Assembly: GCA_041487355.1 (NCBI GenBank)
Contig: JBGPND010000044.1
Span: forward strand, 1-30,475
Direction of reading: 5' to 3'
DNA from: JAMXLO01 sp041487355
Lineage (GTDB): Bacteria > Pseudomonadota > Alphaproteobacteria > Acetobacterales > Acetobacteraceae
Length of the DNA: 30,475 nucleotides
The translations under genes were made by a program, and so were the position numbers. The notes under the pieces are model-generated. The model saw nothing but the letters and a program-made list of their open reading frames with translations. It was not told where the DNA came from and ran no database searches. Shown in pieces: positions 15,287 through 23,442 of the stretch (its first letter is position 1; every line of letters begins with the position of its first letter).

Positions 15287-17569
15287 ATGGCCGACGGCAG
15301 CATCGACACGCGCACCGCACGCATCTCGGCCGAAGAGGCACTTGCGCTGCATGCATCCGGGCGCCCGGGCAAGCTCGAGACGCGCATCTCCAAGCCGATC
15401 ACCACGGCGCGCGACCTGTCGCTCGCCTATTCGCCTGGCGTGGCCGAGCCCTGCCTGCACATCCAGCGCGATCCGTCGCTCGCCTACGACTACACGACCA
15501 AGGGCAACATGGTCGCGGTGGTCTCCAACGGCACCGCGGTGCTGGGGCTGGGCAATCTCGGCGCCTTGGCATCGAAGCCTGTGATGGAAGGCAAGATCGC
15601 GCTGTTCAAGCGCTTCGCCGATATCGACGGCATCGACCTGGAGATCGACTCGGAGAATATTGACGACGTCGTCAATGCCGTGCGTTTCCTCGCCGGCTTC
15701 GGCGGCATCAACCTGGAGGACATCAAGGCGCCCGAATGCTTCGTGATCGAGCAGCGGCTGCGCGAACTGATGGACATCCCGGTGTTCCACGACGATCAGC
15801 ATGGCACCGCTATCGTCGCGTCGGCGGGGCTGATGAACGCCTGTCATCTCACCGGACGGGAATTGCGCGACACGAAGCTGGTGGTGAACGGCGCCGGTGC
15901 GGCGGCCATCGCCTGCGTCGAGCTGCTGAAGGCGATGGGCATGCGACCGGAGCATGTCGTGCTGTGCGACACCAAGGGCGTGGTCTACCAGGGCCGCACC
16001 GAGGGCATGAACCAGTGGAAATCCGCCCACGCCGCCGCCACCAAGGCGCGCACCTTGTCCGAAGCGCTGGACGGCGCCGATGTGCTTTTCGGCCTGTCGG
16101 CGAAGGGCGCGGTGACCAAGGAGATGGTCAGCCGCATGGCGGACAAGCCGATCATCTTCGCCATGGCGAACCCCGATCCGGAGATCACGCCTGAAGCGGC
16201 GCGGGAAGCCAAGCCGAACGCGATTATCGCCACCGGCCGCAGCGACTATCCGAACCAGGTCAACAACATTCTCGGTTTCCCCTACATCTTCCGCGGCGCG
16301 CTTGATGTGCGTGCCAGCACGATCAACGAGGCGATGAAGATCGCGGCGGCCGAGGCGCTGGCCAATCTCGCCCGTGAGGACGTGCCGGACGAGGTGCACA
16401 CCGCCTCGACCGGCCGGCGGCTCACCTTCGGGCCTGACTATATCATCCCGAACGCATTCGATCCGCGGCTGATCTCCCGGGTGCCGCCGGCGGTGGCGCG
16501 CGCGGCGATGGACAGTGGCGTGGCGCGCAAGCCGCTGGTCGATCTGCGCCGCTACGCGCGGGAGCTTTCGGGCCGGCTCGATCCCACCGCGGGGGCGCTC
16601 GACGCGATCATGGAAAGCGTGCGCGCCAATCCGCGTCGGGTGGTGTTCGCCGAGGGCGAGGAGGAGAAGGTGGTGCGCGCCGCCGTCGCCTACCGCAACG
16701 CCGGCTATGGCAGGCCGGTGCTGATCGGTCGCGAGGATCGGGTGAAGGCGACAATGGCGAGCCTTGGTCTCGGCGTGGTGGAAGGGATCGAGATCCACAA
16801 CGCGCGCCTGTCCGGTGCGAATCGGAATTATGTCGACTTCCTGTATGGCCGCCTGCAGCGCCGTGGCTTGCTGCAGCGCGACTGCCAGCGGATGGTGAAC
16901 CAGGACCGCAACGTGTTCGCCGCCTGCATGGTGGCGACCGGGGACGCGGACACTCTGGTTACCGGACTGACGCGTTCGGCCGCGGTGTGCCTGGATGACA
17001 TCAGCCATGCGATCGAGCCCGCTTCCGGCGGCATCGCCTTCGGGCTCACGCTGGTGCTGGGGATGCGTGGCCGGACCATCTTCATCGCCGACACGCTGAT
17101 GCATTTCCGGCCCAATGCGGAGCAGTTGGCGGAGATCGCGATTGGTGCGGCGCGTGCCGCGCGCCATCTTGGCCACGAGCCGCGCGTCGCGCTGCTGTCG
17201 CATGCGACGTTCGGCGACCCGATGCAGCCGGCCAATGCGCCGATGCGCGACGCAGTGGCGATCCTCGACCAGCGCAAGGTCGATTTCGAATACGACGGCG
17301 AGATGAGCCCGGACGTGGCGCTGGAGCCGTCGATCCGTGCGCTGTATCCGTTCTGCCGGCTGACCGCGGATGCCAATGTGCTGGTGATGCCGGGGCTACA
17401 TTCGGCCCATATCACCTCGAGCCTCGCGCGCAGGCTGGGCGGCGGCAGCACGATCGGGCCGCTGCTGATGGGCATGGAGCGGCCGGTGCAGATCATGCCG
17501 ATGGACGCCTCGGTCAGCCAGATCGTCGATCTGGCGTGCCTGGCGGCCTATCAGACGGCATGGCGGTAG
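15287..17569 (+). CDS. maeB: NADP-dependent malic enzyme with phosphotransacetylase-like domain
   Basis: A 760-residue protein of the MaeB type. The ATG at 15287 is preferred over one at 15269 because GGGGGA lies 6 bases upstream. Residues about 10–160 are the malic enzyme N-terminal domain (SLAYSPGVAEPC, NGTAVLGLGNLG, HDDQHGTA), followed by the NAD(P)-binding domain (VVNGAGAAAIACVELL) to about 400. The rest (PRRVVFAEGEEEKVVRAA to the C-terminus, with TLMHFRPNAEQLAEIA and MPGLHSAHITSSL) is a phosphate acetyl/butyryltransferase-like domain that in MaeB is regulatory, not catalytic. It makes pyruvate and NADPH from malate. A hairpin downstream of its stop has been split by the IS4-family element. 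Confidence 0.95.
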   Translation: MADGSIDTRTARISAEEALALHASGRPGKLETRISKPITTARDLSLAYSPGVAEPCLHIQRDPSLAYDYTTKGNMVAVVSNGTAVLGLGNLGALASKPVMEGKIALFKRFADIDGIDLEIDSENIDDVVNAVRFLAGFGGINLEDIKAPECFVIEQRLRELMDIPVFHDDQHGTAIVASAGLMNACHLTGRELRDTKLVVNGAGAAAIACVELLKAMGMRPEHVVLCDTKGVVYQGRTEGMNQWKSAHAAATKARTLSEALDGADVLFGLSAKGAVTKEMVSRMADKPIIFAMANPDPEITPEAAREAKPNAIIATGRSDYPNQVNNILGFPYIFRGALDVRASTINEAMKIAAAEALANLAREDVPDEVHTASTGRRLTFGPDYIIPNAFDPRLISRVPPAVARAAMDSGVARKPLVDLRRYARELSGRLDPTAGALDAIMESVRANPRRVVFAEGEEEKVVRAAVAYRNAGYGRPVLIGREDRVKATMASLGLGVVEGIEIHNARLSGANRNYVDFLYGRLQRRGLLQRDCQRMVNQDRNVFAACMVATGDADTLVTGLTRSAAVCLDDISHAIEPASGGIAFGLTLVLGMRGRTIFIADTLMHFRPNAEQLAEIAIGAARAARHLGHEPRVALLSHATFGDPMQPANAPMRDAVAILDQRKVDFEYDGEMSPDVALEPSIRALYPFCRLTADANVLVMPGLHSAHITSSLARRLGGGSTIGPLLMGMERPVQIMPMDASVSQIVDLACLAAYQTAWR

Positions 17570-17588
17570 ACCCCTCGCCCGACCCCCT

Positions 17589-17598
17589 CCCCTTGCGG
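17589..17598. repeat. Left copy of the IS target duplication
   Basis: CCCCTTGCGG directly abuts the left inverted repeat and matches 19094–19103 exactly. Confidence 0.9.
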
Positions 17599-17637
17599 CT
17601 ACGGGAGTCGCACATGTGCGGAACGAATAGCCAGCCG

Positions 17638-19010
17638 TCAGCCCGCCAGGATGGGGTCGAGACGGAGCAGGCCATGATGCATGGTCTTGGGTCCCGGTGG
17701 CTTGTAGCCCCTGGAGGTATAGCCGGACCAGCCGCCGAGGCGTGCGACGATCCAGACGAACCAGGCCAAAGATGCACTATCGTGCGGGTTCTTCAGCTTC
17801 TCGGTGCGGCCTTCCAGGCTGGCGTTCAGGCTACGCAGTGCCGGCATGTCGGCCGGATCGACGGCATCGGTGATCGTCTGTCCGGTGCTGCCGTCGCGGG
17901 CCAATACAAGTTGCATCGAGCGCACCGCAGCGATCAGCGCCACCACGGCGAGCTTGGTGAAGCTGCGGGCTTCTTCCATCTGCGAGTCCTCGATGCGCAG
18001 GCCATGCGATTTCAGCGAGCGGAACACCTGCTCGATGATCCAGCGCATCCGATACCAGGTGACGATCTGATGTGCCTCGGCCACCGTGGTGACCGCATGC
18101 GTGGTCAACAACCGCCAGTGCACGGCCTCCTGGCCCGCGGGCGGATCGATCTCATGCACATCCACGACCCACAGCGCCACGCTCTCCGCCAGCCCCTTGG
18201 CGGCCGGCGTCTTGGGGCGCTGCAATGCCGCCGCGCCGAACCGCAGCGCCACGGTGGCCTGTCGCTCCGCTTGTCGGCCGCGCGGCGGCACGCTGATCGT
18301 GGTGCGGTCCTGTTCGGGCCAGCCGTCGCAGCGCTCGGACAGCAAGCCGCCTCCCACCAGCGCGCGATCCTGCGCCGAACGGCACAGCAGATGCACCTGC
18401 GCCGGCCGCCGGGCGAACAGGTCGTAGACGTCGCTCTCGCGATCCGCCACCACGGTGATCAGCGCCGCACTCGCCAGCAGTTCGCCCGCGATCTCCGCGC
18501 CATGCAGCCAGTTAGCCTGCCCCCGGCTTGACCCGGGGGGCGCGACTCCTTCTCGTCCGCCGCACGCCCGCGACGGTCCGATACCTTGCCCGCCGTACGG
18601 TTCAGCACGACGCAATCCACCAGGCCAATCACCCCGCCGTTGTCGGCGTCCACCGCCAGCACGGGATGCAGGAACAGGCCAAGGTCCTCGCCGTTGCCGC
18701 CCTTGCCGAAGCCGCGCTTGCTGGCCTCGTGGGTCGGGAAATGCAGCTCGGTGGTGTCTTCGATCGCCAGCACGTGCCGCCCGGCAACCCGCTGGCTGGT
18801 CAGCCGGCCGGCTGTCGTCAGCATCTCGTGCGCCGTCACCGCCCGGTTGGCCAGGAAACGGCCGAACTGGATCGCCTGGTTGCGGTCCTTCGCCAGCCGG
18901 TGGACGCACAGCGTCCGTTGCCGCTGCATCGCCGCCAGCAGCGCCCCACCCACACATGCCAGCCGCTTGTCGCCAAGCCGCCCAAGGCTTGCCCCGATCA
19001 TGCGAATCAC
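17638..19010 (-). pseudogene. IS4-family transposase, frameshifted at an internal palindrome
   Basis: The N-terminal part reads from 19010 (MIRMIGASLGRLGDKRLACVGG…) through LAIEDTTELHF, carrying the first catalytic Asp, to about 18543. The C-terminal part reads in another frame from about 18530 to 17638: VVADRESDVYDLF gives the second Asp, and YRMRWIIEQVFRSLK gives the Y-x2-R-x3-E-x6-K signature with the catalytic Glu. The switch falls in a CTTGA-loop palindrome (18520–18539) that is one base shorter than its siblings. Adding that base back joins the two frames, so the copy was probably a working gene until that deletion. A programmed frameshift or a sequencing error remains possible. Confidence 0.85.
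18520..18539. repeat. CTTGA-loop palindrome inside the IS4 transposase (one base short)
   Basis: CCCCCGG (18520–18526), CTTGA (18527–18531) and CCCGGGGG (18532–18539), flanked by GCCTG and GGCG as in the copy at 20668–20688, which has one more G in its left arm. Confidence 0.85.
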
Positions 19011-19093
19011 ACCCTATCCCGTAACCGTTGTGCGCATCGATTCGGATATAAGGCGGGTTGGCAAGTCGTTCCGCAGTTGTGTGACAACTACAG

Positions 19094-19103
19094 CCCCTTG
19101 CGG
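19094..19103. repeat. Right copy of the IS target duplication
   Basis: CCCCTTGCGG, identical to 17589–17598, follows the right inverted repeat without a gap. Confidence 0.9.
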
Positions 19104-19133
19104 GAGGGGGAGTGCTTTACGTTCTCCCCCTAC

Positions 19134-19160
19134 CCCCTCCCGCTGTTTGGGCGGGAGGGG
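19134..19160. terminator. G/C-rich hairpin between the IS and the bactofilin gene
   Basis: CCCCTCCCGC (19134–19143) and GCGGGAGGGG (19151–19160) are exact reverse complements around a 7-nt loop, placed 9 bases after the bactofilin stop. No T-run follows on either strand, so it may be a repeat hairpin and not a classical terminator. Confidence 0.5.
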
Positions 19161-19169
19161 AGGGGTGCG

Positions 19170-19823
19170 CTAAACCGCCGGCTCGGTGGCCGGGCGCGTA
19201 ACTTCCGACTTCGTCTGGTCGGTCAGCATTTCGATATGGCCGGTGATCTGGCCGCCGTCCTCGACCTGCAGGCGCCGGCAATGGGCGGTGCCCAGCACCT
19301 TGCCCGTGGCGCGCACGATCAGGCCGCCGCGGACGGTCAGCGTGCCGTCGATCGTGCCGGCGATCTCCGCGTCCTCGACCTCGATCTCGCCCTTGAACAC
19401 GCCGCCGGGCGAGATGGCCAGCTCGGTGGCGTGGATCATGCTGGCTTCGACGGTGCCTTCCACCACCAGACGTTCGGCGTCCTGCACGGTGCCTTGCACG
19501 CTGATGCCACGGCCGACGACGAGCGTGCGGCGCTCGGATGGGTCGCGCGCCGGGGTGCGAACCGGGGGCAGCCCGGGTCGCGAGCCTGCCTGCGGGACGG
19601 CTTGTGGTGAAGGCGCGGTGGTAAAGGGTGGCCGGGACATGGTTGGCACCTCCTGCGGCTGGGCGGGACGGAAGGGAGGCACGCCCAGACCGTTGTCGAT
19701 CGGTCCGCTCGGGGCGCCGGGTTGACCGGGGATGTCTCCCTGGTCAGGCAATGACAGGCCGGCGGGCAAGGTGGCACCCGCTTCGGCGGCCTGCGACTCA
19801 TCAGGCTTGCGGCGTTTGAACAC
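19170..19823 (-). CDS. Bactofilin family cytoskeletal protein
   Basis: A 217-residue protein starting at GTG with GAGGAG just upstream. Residues 1–95 are a Pro-rich disordered leader. Residues about 97–205 form the DUF583/bactofilin beta-helix, visible as short repeated strands ending in glycine or V-x-G turns (GISVQGTVQDAERLVVEG, GGVFKGEIEVEDAEIAGTIDG). Bactofilins self-assemble into filaments that organise cell shape or stalks. The gene follows the EI24-family gene on the same strand with a 92-base gap, and a hairpin lies after its stop. Confidence 0.92.
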   Translation of the reverse strand: MFKRRKPDESQAAEAGATLPAGLSLPDQGDIPGQPGAPSGPIDNGLGVPPFRPAQPQEVPTMSRPPFTTAPSPQAVPQAGSRPGLPPVRTPARDPSERRTLVVGRGISVQGTVQDAERLVVEGTVEASMIHATELAISPGGVFKGEIEVEDAEIAGTIDGTLTVRGGLIVRATGKVLGTAHCRRLQVEDGGQITGHIEMLTDQTKSEVTRPATEPAV

Positions 19824-19915
19824 GGGCTCCTCGCTCGGCTGATAAATATCAGGAGTCGTGACGATGCGACCGGCCTAACACGGGCGGCTGCGGTGGAACA
19901 ACCTGTTGCCGGCGG

Positions 19916-20602
19916 TTATCCACAATGATCCGCATGGTTCATGAGCGCCAGGTCGAGCACGTGGACCATGGCGGCGGTGCCGACCACGGGGATCAGCAGG
20001 TTGAGGATCGGGGTGTAGCCCGCCAGCGCCATGATGCAGCCCTGCGCCAGGACGACGCGGCGAGCGCGGCGGTACAGCGCCTCGGCGGCGGCGCGCGGCA
20101 TGCGCCGCATCGCAACCGCGACGAAAAGCCCGCGGCCGATGGCGTAGCCGCCGATGATCCAGGCCAGGACGAGACCGATGCCCGGCACGATCAGGGCGAG
20201 GACGAGGGCAAGCAAGCTCAGCAGCAGGATGCGCGAGCCGACGCTGATGGCGTCCCAGAGCTGAGCGCCAAGCGACGCGCCGCGCGGTGGCGGCAGGGCG
20301 GGGTAGTAACGGCGTTCGACCGCGCGGGCGATGCGATCGATGTAGAGCGTGCCGATGACCGCGGCGACCGGCAGGAACAGCCACAGCGCCAGCAGGGAAG
20401 CGCCGATGCTGCCGAGTATTTCCGCCGCCCAGCCGATCCAGCCATGCAGATCGAGCAGGCGGCGCACCGCCCAGATCGTGGCGAGGTGCAGGAGGATAAG
20501 ACACACGGCCGACCACGCGATGCTGCGCGCCAGCACGCCGAGGAATACGCGGTCATCGAGCTGGGCGAGTGCGCGGGCGAGGGGAGAGAGCAGGCCGGTC
20601 AT
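19916..20602 (-). CDS. EI24/CysZ-like membrane protein
   Basis: A 228-residue integral membrane protein with four or more hydrophobic segments (about 24–46, 57–87, 122–153 and 184–212). The segment GSRILLLSLLALVLALIVPGIGLVLAWIIGGYAIGRGLFVAVAMRRM and the C-terminal ILNLLIPVVGTAAMVHV match the EI24 domain shared with the sulfate permease CysZ. Whether it carries sulfate is not known; no cysteine-synthesis gene is nearby. It is likely co-transcribed with bactofilin. Confidence 0.82.
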   Translation of the reverse strand: MTGLLSPLARALAQLDDRVFLGVLARSIAWSAVCLILLHLATIWAVRRLLDLHGWIGWAAEILGSIGASLLALWLFLPVAAVIGTLYIDRIARAVERRYYPALPPPRGASLGAQLWDAISVGSRILLLSLLALVLALIVPGIGLVLAWIIGGYAIGRGLFVAVAMRRMPRAAAEALYRRARRVVLAQGCIMALAGYTPILNLLIPVVGTAAMVHVLDLALMNHADHCG

Positions 20603-20667
20603 GTCCTGTGCGGGGGTTCGGTTTCGTATAGCGAAGGTTTCACACGGAGGAAGATGGAGGAAGCCTG

Positions 20668-20688
20668 CCCCCGGGCTTGACCCGGGGG
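20668..20688. repeat. CTTGA-loop palindrome, intergenic copy
   Basis: CCCCCGGG (20668–20675), loop CTTGA (20676–20680), CCCGGGGG (20681–20688), flanked by GCCTG and GGCG. It lies between the EI24 gene and the IS66 remnant. Confidence 0.9.
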
Positions 20689-20812
20689 GCGGAGGACCAC
20701 TGTGGAAGGCGCCTTACGCGTAAGCGTCCGGTGACGACCGCCTTGCTGTGACGCCGGCCGGTGTGCCGAAGCTGGTGACCTTAAGGTGCTCTGTAAGGTC
20801 GGGCTTAAGGCG

Positions 20813-21475
20813 ATGTCGAACGGCACATTGGAGATCATTGGCGGCCAGGAGCGTCGTCGTCGCTGGGGCCTGGACGAGAAGCTGCGCATAGTCGCGGAGA
20901 CGCAGGAGCCCGGTGCCTGCGTGCGCGCAGTGGCGGCGCGGCACGACGTTTACCCGAGCCTGCTGCACAACTGGCGGCGACAGGTGCGTGAGGGTCGGCT
21001 TGCCGCGGCACCGCCTGCGAGATTTGTCCCGATCCGCATGGCGGAGGCAACGCCGGCCGCGGTAGGGCCAGAGCCATTGGTCAATGCGCGGCCTGCCGCG
21101 GAGACGATCGAGGTCGCACCGCCGCCTGGTGTGCGTGTGTGGCTGGCGGCGGGTGTCACTGACATGCGCAAGGGCTTCGATGGGCTTGCTGCCCTGGTGC
21201 AGCAGCATCTCGGGCAGGACCCGTTCAGCGGGCAACTTTTTGCCTTCCGTGGCCGGCGCGGTGACCTGGTGAAGGTGCTGAGCTGGGATGGCCAGGGTCT
21301 CTGTCTATATGCCAAGCGGATGGAGAAGGGTCGCTTCGTCTGGCCGCAAGCGAAGGACGGCGCGGTGTCACTGACGGCGGCACAGTTGTCGATGCTGTTG
21401 GAAGGCACCCCCGGGTCAAGCCCGGGGGCCTGGCGCATGCCGGTGCGGACCTGGCGTCCGGAGATGGCGGGATAA
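20813..21475 (+). CDS. IS66 TnpA–TnpB fusion
   Basis: A single 220-residue frame. Residues 1–102 are TnpA (Orf1), with the helix-turn-helix WGLDEKLRIVAETQEPG…YPSLLHNWRRQ. From about 104 it is TnpB (Orf2), with PPGVRVWLAAGVTDMRKGFDGL and LFAFRGRRGDLVKVLSWDGQGLCLYAKRMEKGRFVWP. In IS66 elements these are separate genes, so the end of tnpA and the start codon region of tnpB appear to be deleted, joining at ETIEVA|PPPGV. Residues 198–206 (TPGSSPGAW region) come from an in-frame palindrome placed where the family normally reads LEG-ID-WR. The start at 20813 (MSNGTLEII) is the family start. Confidence 0.8.
   Translation: MSNGTLEIIGGQERRRRWGLDEKLRIVAETQEPGACVRAVAARHDVYPSLLHNWRRQVREGRLAAAPPARFVPIRMAEATPAAVGPEPLVNARPAAETIEVAPPPGVRVWLAAGVTDMRKGFDGLAALVQQHLGQDPFSGQLFAFRGRRGDLVKVLSWDGQGLCLYAKRMEKGRFVWPQAKDGAVSLTAAQLSMLLEGTPGSSPGAWRMPVRTWRPEMAG
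21408..21428. repeat. CTTGA-loop palindrome inside the tnpB part (reverse orientation)
   Basis: CCCCCGGG (21408–21415), loop TCAAG (21416–21420), CCCGGGGG (21421–21428). It adds residues near the C-terminus without breaking the frame. Confidence 0.9.
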
Positions 21476-22174
21476 CGCGAGATACTGCTTGGCACGACGC
21501 GAACCGGTGATGGAAGATTCGTGCATGCCAACGCCGCTCGATCCCGCCGTTTTGCCGAATAACGTGATCGCGTTGCGCACGTTGCTGCTGCATCGCGAGG
21601 ATGAGCATGCCGCCGAGTTGGAACGGCAAGTGGCCGAGCTGGAAGCAGCCCCCAACGGTCTGAAGGAGCAGGTGCTGCGGAACGAGCTGCTGAAGTTGCG
21701 CCTTGCGAAGTTGCTGCGCGAGCGGTTCGGTGCATCTTCGGAGAAGCTGCGGGGAGAGATCGAGCAGCTTGAACTACTGCTTGGCGAGATCGAAGAGCAG
21801 GTGGCGGAAGCCACGCCGCCTGAGCCGGATGAACCTGCCACGCCGCCAGAGACCGAGACACAGCGGCGCAGGCCGGCGCGCAAGCCACTGCCCGCGACGC
21901 TGCCACGCGATGTGGTGGAACATCCCGCACCGTGCGCCTGCCCTCGATGTGGCGGCGCGTTGCGCCCACTCGGCGAAGACGTGACCGAAGTGTTGGACTA
22001 CGTGCCGGGCTCGTTCCGCGTCACCCGGCACGTGTGGCCGAAGCTGTCGTGCCGGAGTTGCGAGGCGATCGCCCAGGCGCCGGCGCCCAGCCTGCCGATC
22101 CGCCGCGGCCAAGCCGGGCCAGGGCTGCTGGCGCATGTGCTGGTGGCGAAATACTGCGACCACCTGCCGCTAGA

Positions 22175-22195
22175 TCCTCGGGTCAAGCCCGAGGA
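22175..22195. repeat. CTTGA-loop palindrome inside tnpC, in-frame copy (reverse orientation)
   Basis: TCCTCGGG (22175–22182), loop TCAAG, CCCGAGGA (22188–22195). It encodes DPRVKPED between HLPL and QAEIYARAG, where the family normally has only two residues (YR). Confidence 0.85.
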
Positions 22196-22432
22196 CCAGG
22201 CGGAGATCTACGCCCGCGCTGGGATCGACCTGGACCGCTCAACCCTGGCCGACTGGGTTGGACAGACAGCGCGGCTGATGCGCCCGCTGGTCGAGGCGGT
22301 CGGGGTGCATGTCATGTCGGCGGAGCGGGTGCATGCCGACGACACGACGGTGCCAGTGCTGGACCCGGGTCGCGGCCGCACCAAAACCGGGCGGCTGTGG
22401 TGCTACGCGCGCGATGACCGGCCGGGAGCCTG

Positions 22433-22453
22433 CCCCCGGACTTGATCCGGGGG
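22433..22453. repeat. CTTGA-loop palindrome inside tnpC, frame-breaking copy
   Basis: CCCCCGGA (22433–22440), loop CTTGA, TCCGGGGG (22446–22453), with GCCTG before it and GGCG after. Its TGA within the loop ends the first tnpC frame at 22443–22445. Confidence 0.9.
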
Positions 22454-23093
22454 GCGGCAAGGCGGCACCCGCGGTGCTGTATTGCTACAGCCCCGACCGG
22501 AAGGGCGAGCATCCGCGACAGCACCTCGCCCAGTTCCGCGGCATCCTGCAGGCGGATGGATATGCCGGGTATGCCGGGCTGTACGAACGCGACGTAACCG
22601 AGGCGGCCTGCTGGGCGCATGCGCGGCGGAAGTTCTTCGACGTGCACGCGGCAACGCAGTCGCCGCTGGCATTGGAAGCGTTGCAGCGCATCGCGGCATT
22701 GTATCAGATCGAGGCCACGATCCGCGGCCGGCCACCGGATGCCCGCTTGGCTGCTCGCAAGGCGCAGAGCGCGCCGTTGTTCACTGCGTTGCGGCAATGG
22801 CTGGATAGGACCCTGCCGCGCATCTCGGGCAAGAGCGATCTGGCCGGTGCGATCCGCTACACGTTGTCGCGCTGGCATGCGTTGACTTTGGTTCTGCGCG
22901 ACGGCCGGGCTTGTATCGACAACAACGCCGCGGAACGGCCGATGCGGCCGATGACGCTCGGGCGGAAGAACTGGCTGTTCGCCGGTTCGGATTCCGGTGG
23001 GGAGCGGGCCGCCGCCGTGTATTCACTGACCGAAACCGCCAAGCTGCACCAACTCGATCCCGAGGATTACCTGCGCCAGGTCCTCGAACCCCC

Positions 23094-23135
23094 CGCCTCC
23101 CGCGACACCATCCAAGGTCCAGGTGGCGATGACCA
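23094..23135. repeat. 42-bp imperfect direct repeat, copy A
   Basis: Matches 23934–23975 at 35 of 42 positions, including an unbroken 14-base run GCGACACCATCCAA. It overlaps the 3' end of tnpC, exactly 840 bases before copy B. Confidence 0.8.
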
Positions 23136-23200
23136 GCCTGGTCATGGACCGTGAGGCGGCCGATGAGGATGCACTTGGTCCTTGCAAATAAGGCGGCCGA

Positions 23201-23217
23201 GGCCGATTTTATCGGCC
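23201..23217. promoter_or_regulatory. Hairpin directly abutting a start codon
   Basis: GGCCGAT (23201–23207) and ATCGGCC (23211–23217) are exact reverse complements around TTT, and the ATG of the next small gene begins at 23218. It occupies the ribosome-site position, so it could be an operator or a hairpin that masks translation start. Confidence 0.5.
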
Positions 23218-23442
23218 ATGAAGACGAACCACACGACCAAAAGCCGCGGCGCACCGGTTCCTGCCGCACAGACTGCGAGCGACCCCTGCTTGCCTGAGGT
23301 GCAGCCGACCGTGATTGTCGCGCCCGAGTTGGTTGGTCGGCGAGATTTCGCCGTTGTCCGCGAACCAGATGACACCGACGCCGACTATCAGGCGCGGTGC
23401 GACCTACTCGCGCTTTTGCTCGATCACGCCCACAAGGCTTGA
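23218..23442 (+). CDS. Small protein upstream of a MazF/PemK-like gene
   Basis: A 74-residue frame, not recognised as a known family. The N-terminal half is Thr/Pro/Ala-rich and basic. The C-terminal half is acidic then helical (REPDDTDADYQARCDLLALLLDHAHKA). No ribosome site is seen because a hairpin fills the space before the ATG. Its stop overlaps the TTG start of the next gene, as the antitoxin does with the RES toxin at 9000. By position it could be the antitoxin of the pair, but sequence alone does not show this. Confidence 0.5.
   Translation: MKTNHTTKSRGAPVPAAQTASDPCLPEVQPTVIVAPELVGRRDFAVVREPDDTDADYQARCDLLALLLDHAHKA

Larger units (their letters stand above)
17599..19093. mobile_element. 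IS4-family insertion sequence, 1495 bp
   Basis: Both boundaries are supported. The terminal inverted repeats begin CTACGGGAGTCGCACATG at the left and, read inward on the other strand, CTGTAGTTGTCACACAAC at the right, converging on the identical TGCGGAACGA. Outside them lies a perfect 10-bp direct repeat. Length, CT-starting ends and duplication size fit the IS4 family. The single transposase reads on the minus strand and is frameshifted. The element sits in a G/C-rich hairpin downstream of maeB; joining the flanks restores arms CCCCCTCCC and GGGAGGGGG around CTTGC. Confidence 0.9.
20720..23154 (+). mobile_element. Decayed IS66-family element
   Basis: The left end is set at GTAAGCGTCC (20720), the usual IS66 terminal start. 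Inside are a fused tnpA-tnpB and a broken tnpC, in the normal order. No matching right end was found after tnpC, and the last residues of tnpC do not look like the family, so the right end seems to be lost by rearrangement. Three CTTGA-loop palindromes lie within the element. No target duplication could be identified. Confidence 0.75.
21525..23154 (+). pseudogene. IS66 TnpC transposase, disrupted
   Basis: The first frame (from ATG 21525, or TTG 21489) has the leucine-zipper-like N-terminus, RFGASSEKL, the zinc-finger Cys pairs CACPRCGG and CRSCEAIAQ, and HADDTTVPVLDPG with a catalytic Asp. It ends at a stop at 22443–22445 inside a palindrome. The second frame continues from about 22446 with AVLYCYSPDRKGEHP, DGYAGYAGLYE, AACWAHARRKFFD and the terminal NNAAERPMRPMTLGRKNWLFAGSD with the catalytic Glu. 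A second palindrome at 22175–22195 is in frame. The last 20 or so residues after YLRQVLE do not match the family tail and overlap a 42-bp direct repeat, suggesting a truncated 3' end. Confidence 0.85.

Noticed and set aside
15164..17203. A 679-residue minus-strand frame opposite maeB
   Set aside because: Low-complexity His/Arg/Asp-rich translation, antisense to a clear gene with a ribosome site.
20711..20726. Perfect palindrome CTTACGCGTAAG at the IS66 left end
   Set aside because: It arises where the terminal GTAAG meets a flanking CTTAC; with no partner elsewhere I cannot give it a separate meaning.
23168..23293. A small alternative frame starting MHLVLANKAAEADF
   Set aside because: It overlaps the small gene at 23218 in another frame, has no ribosome site and no coupling to the next gene.
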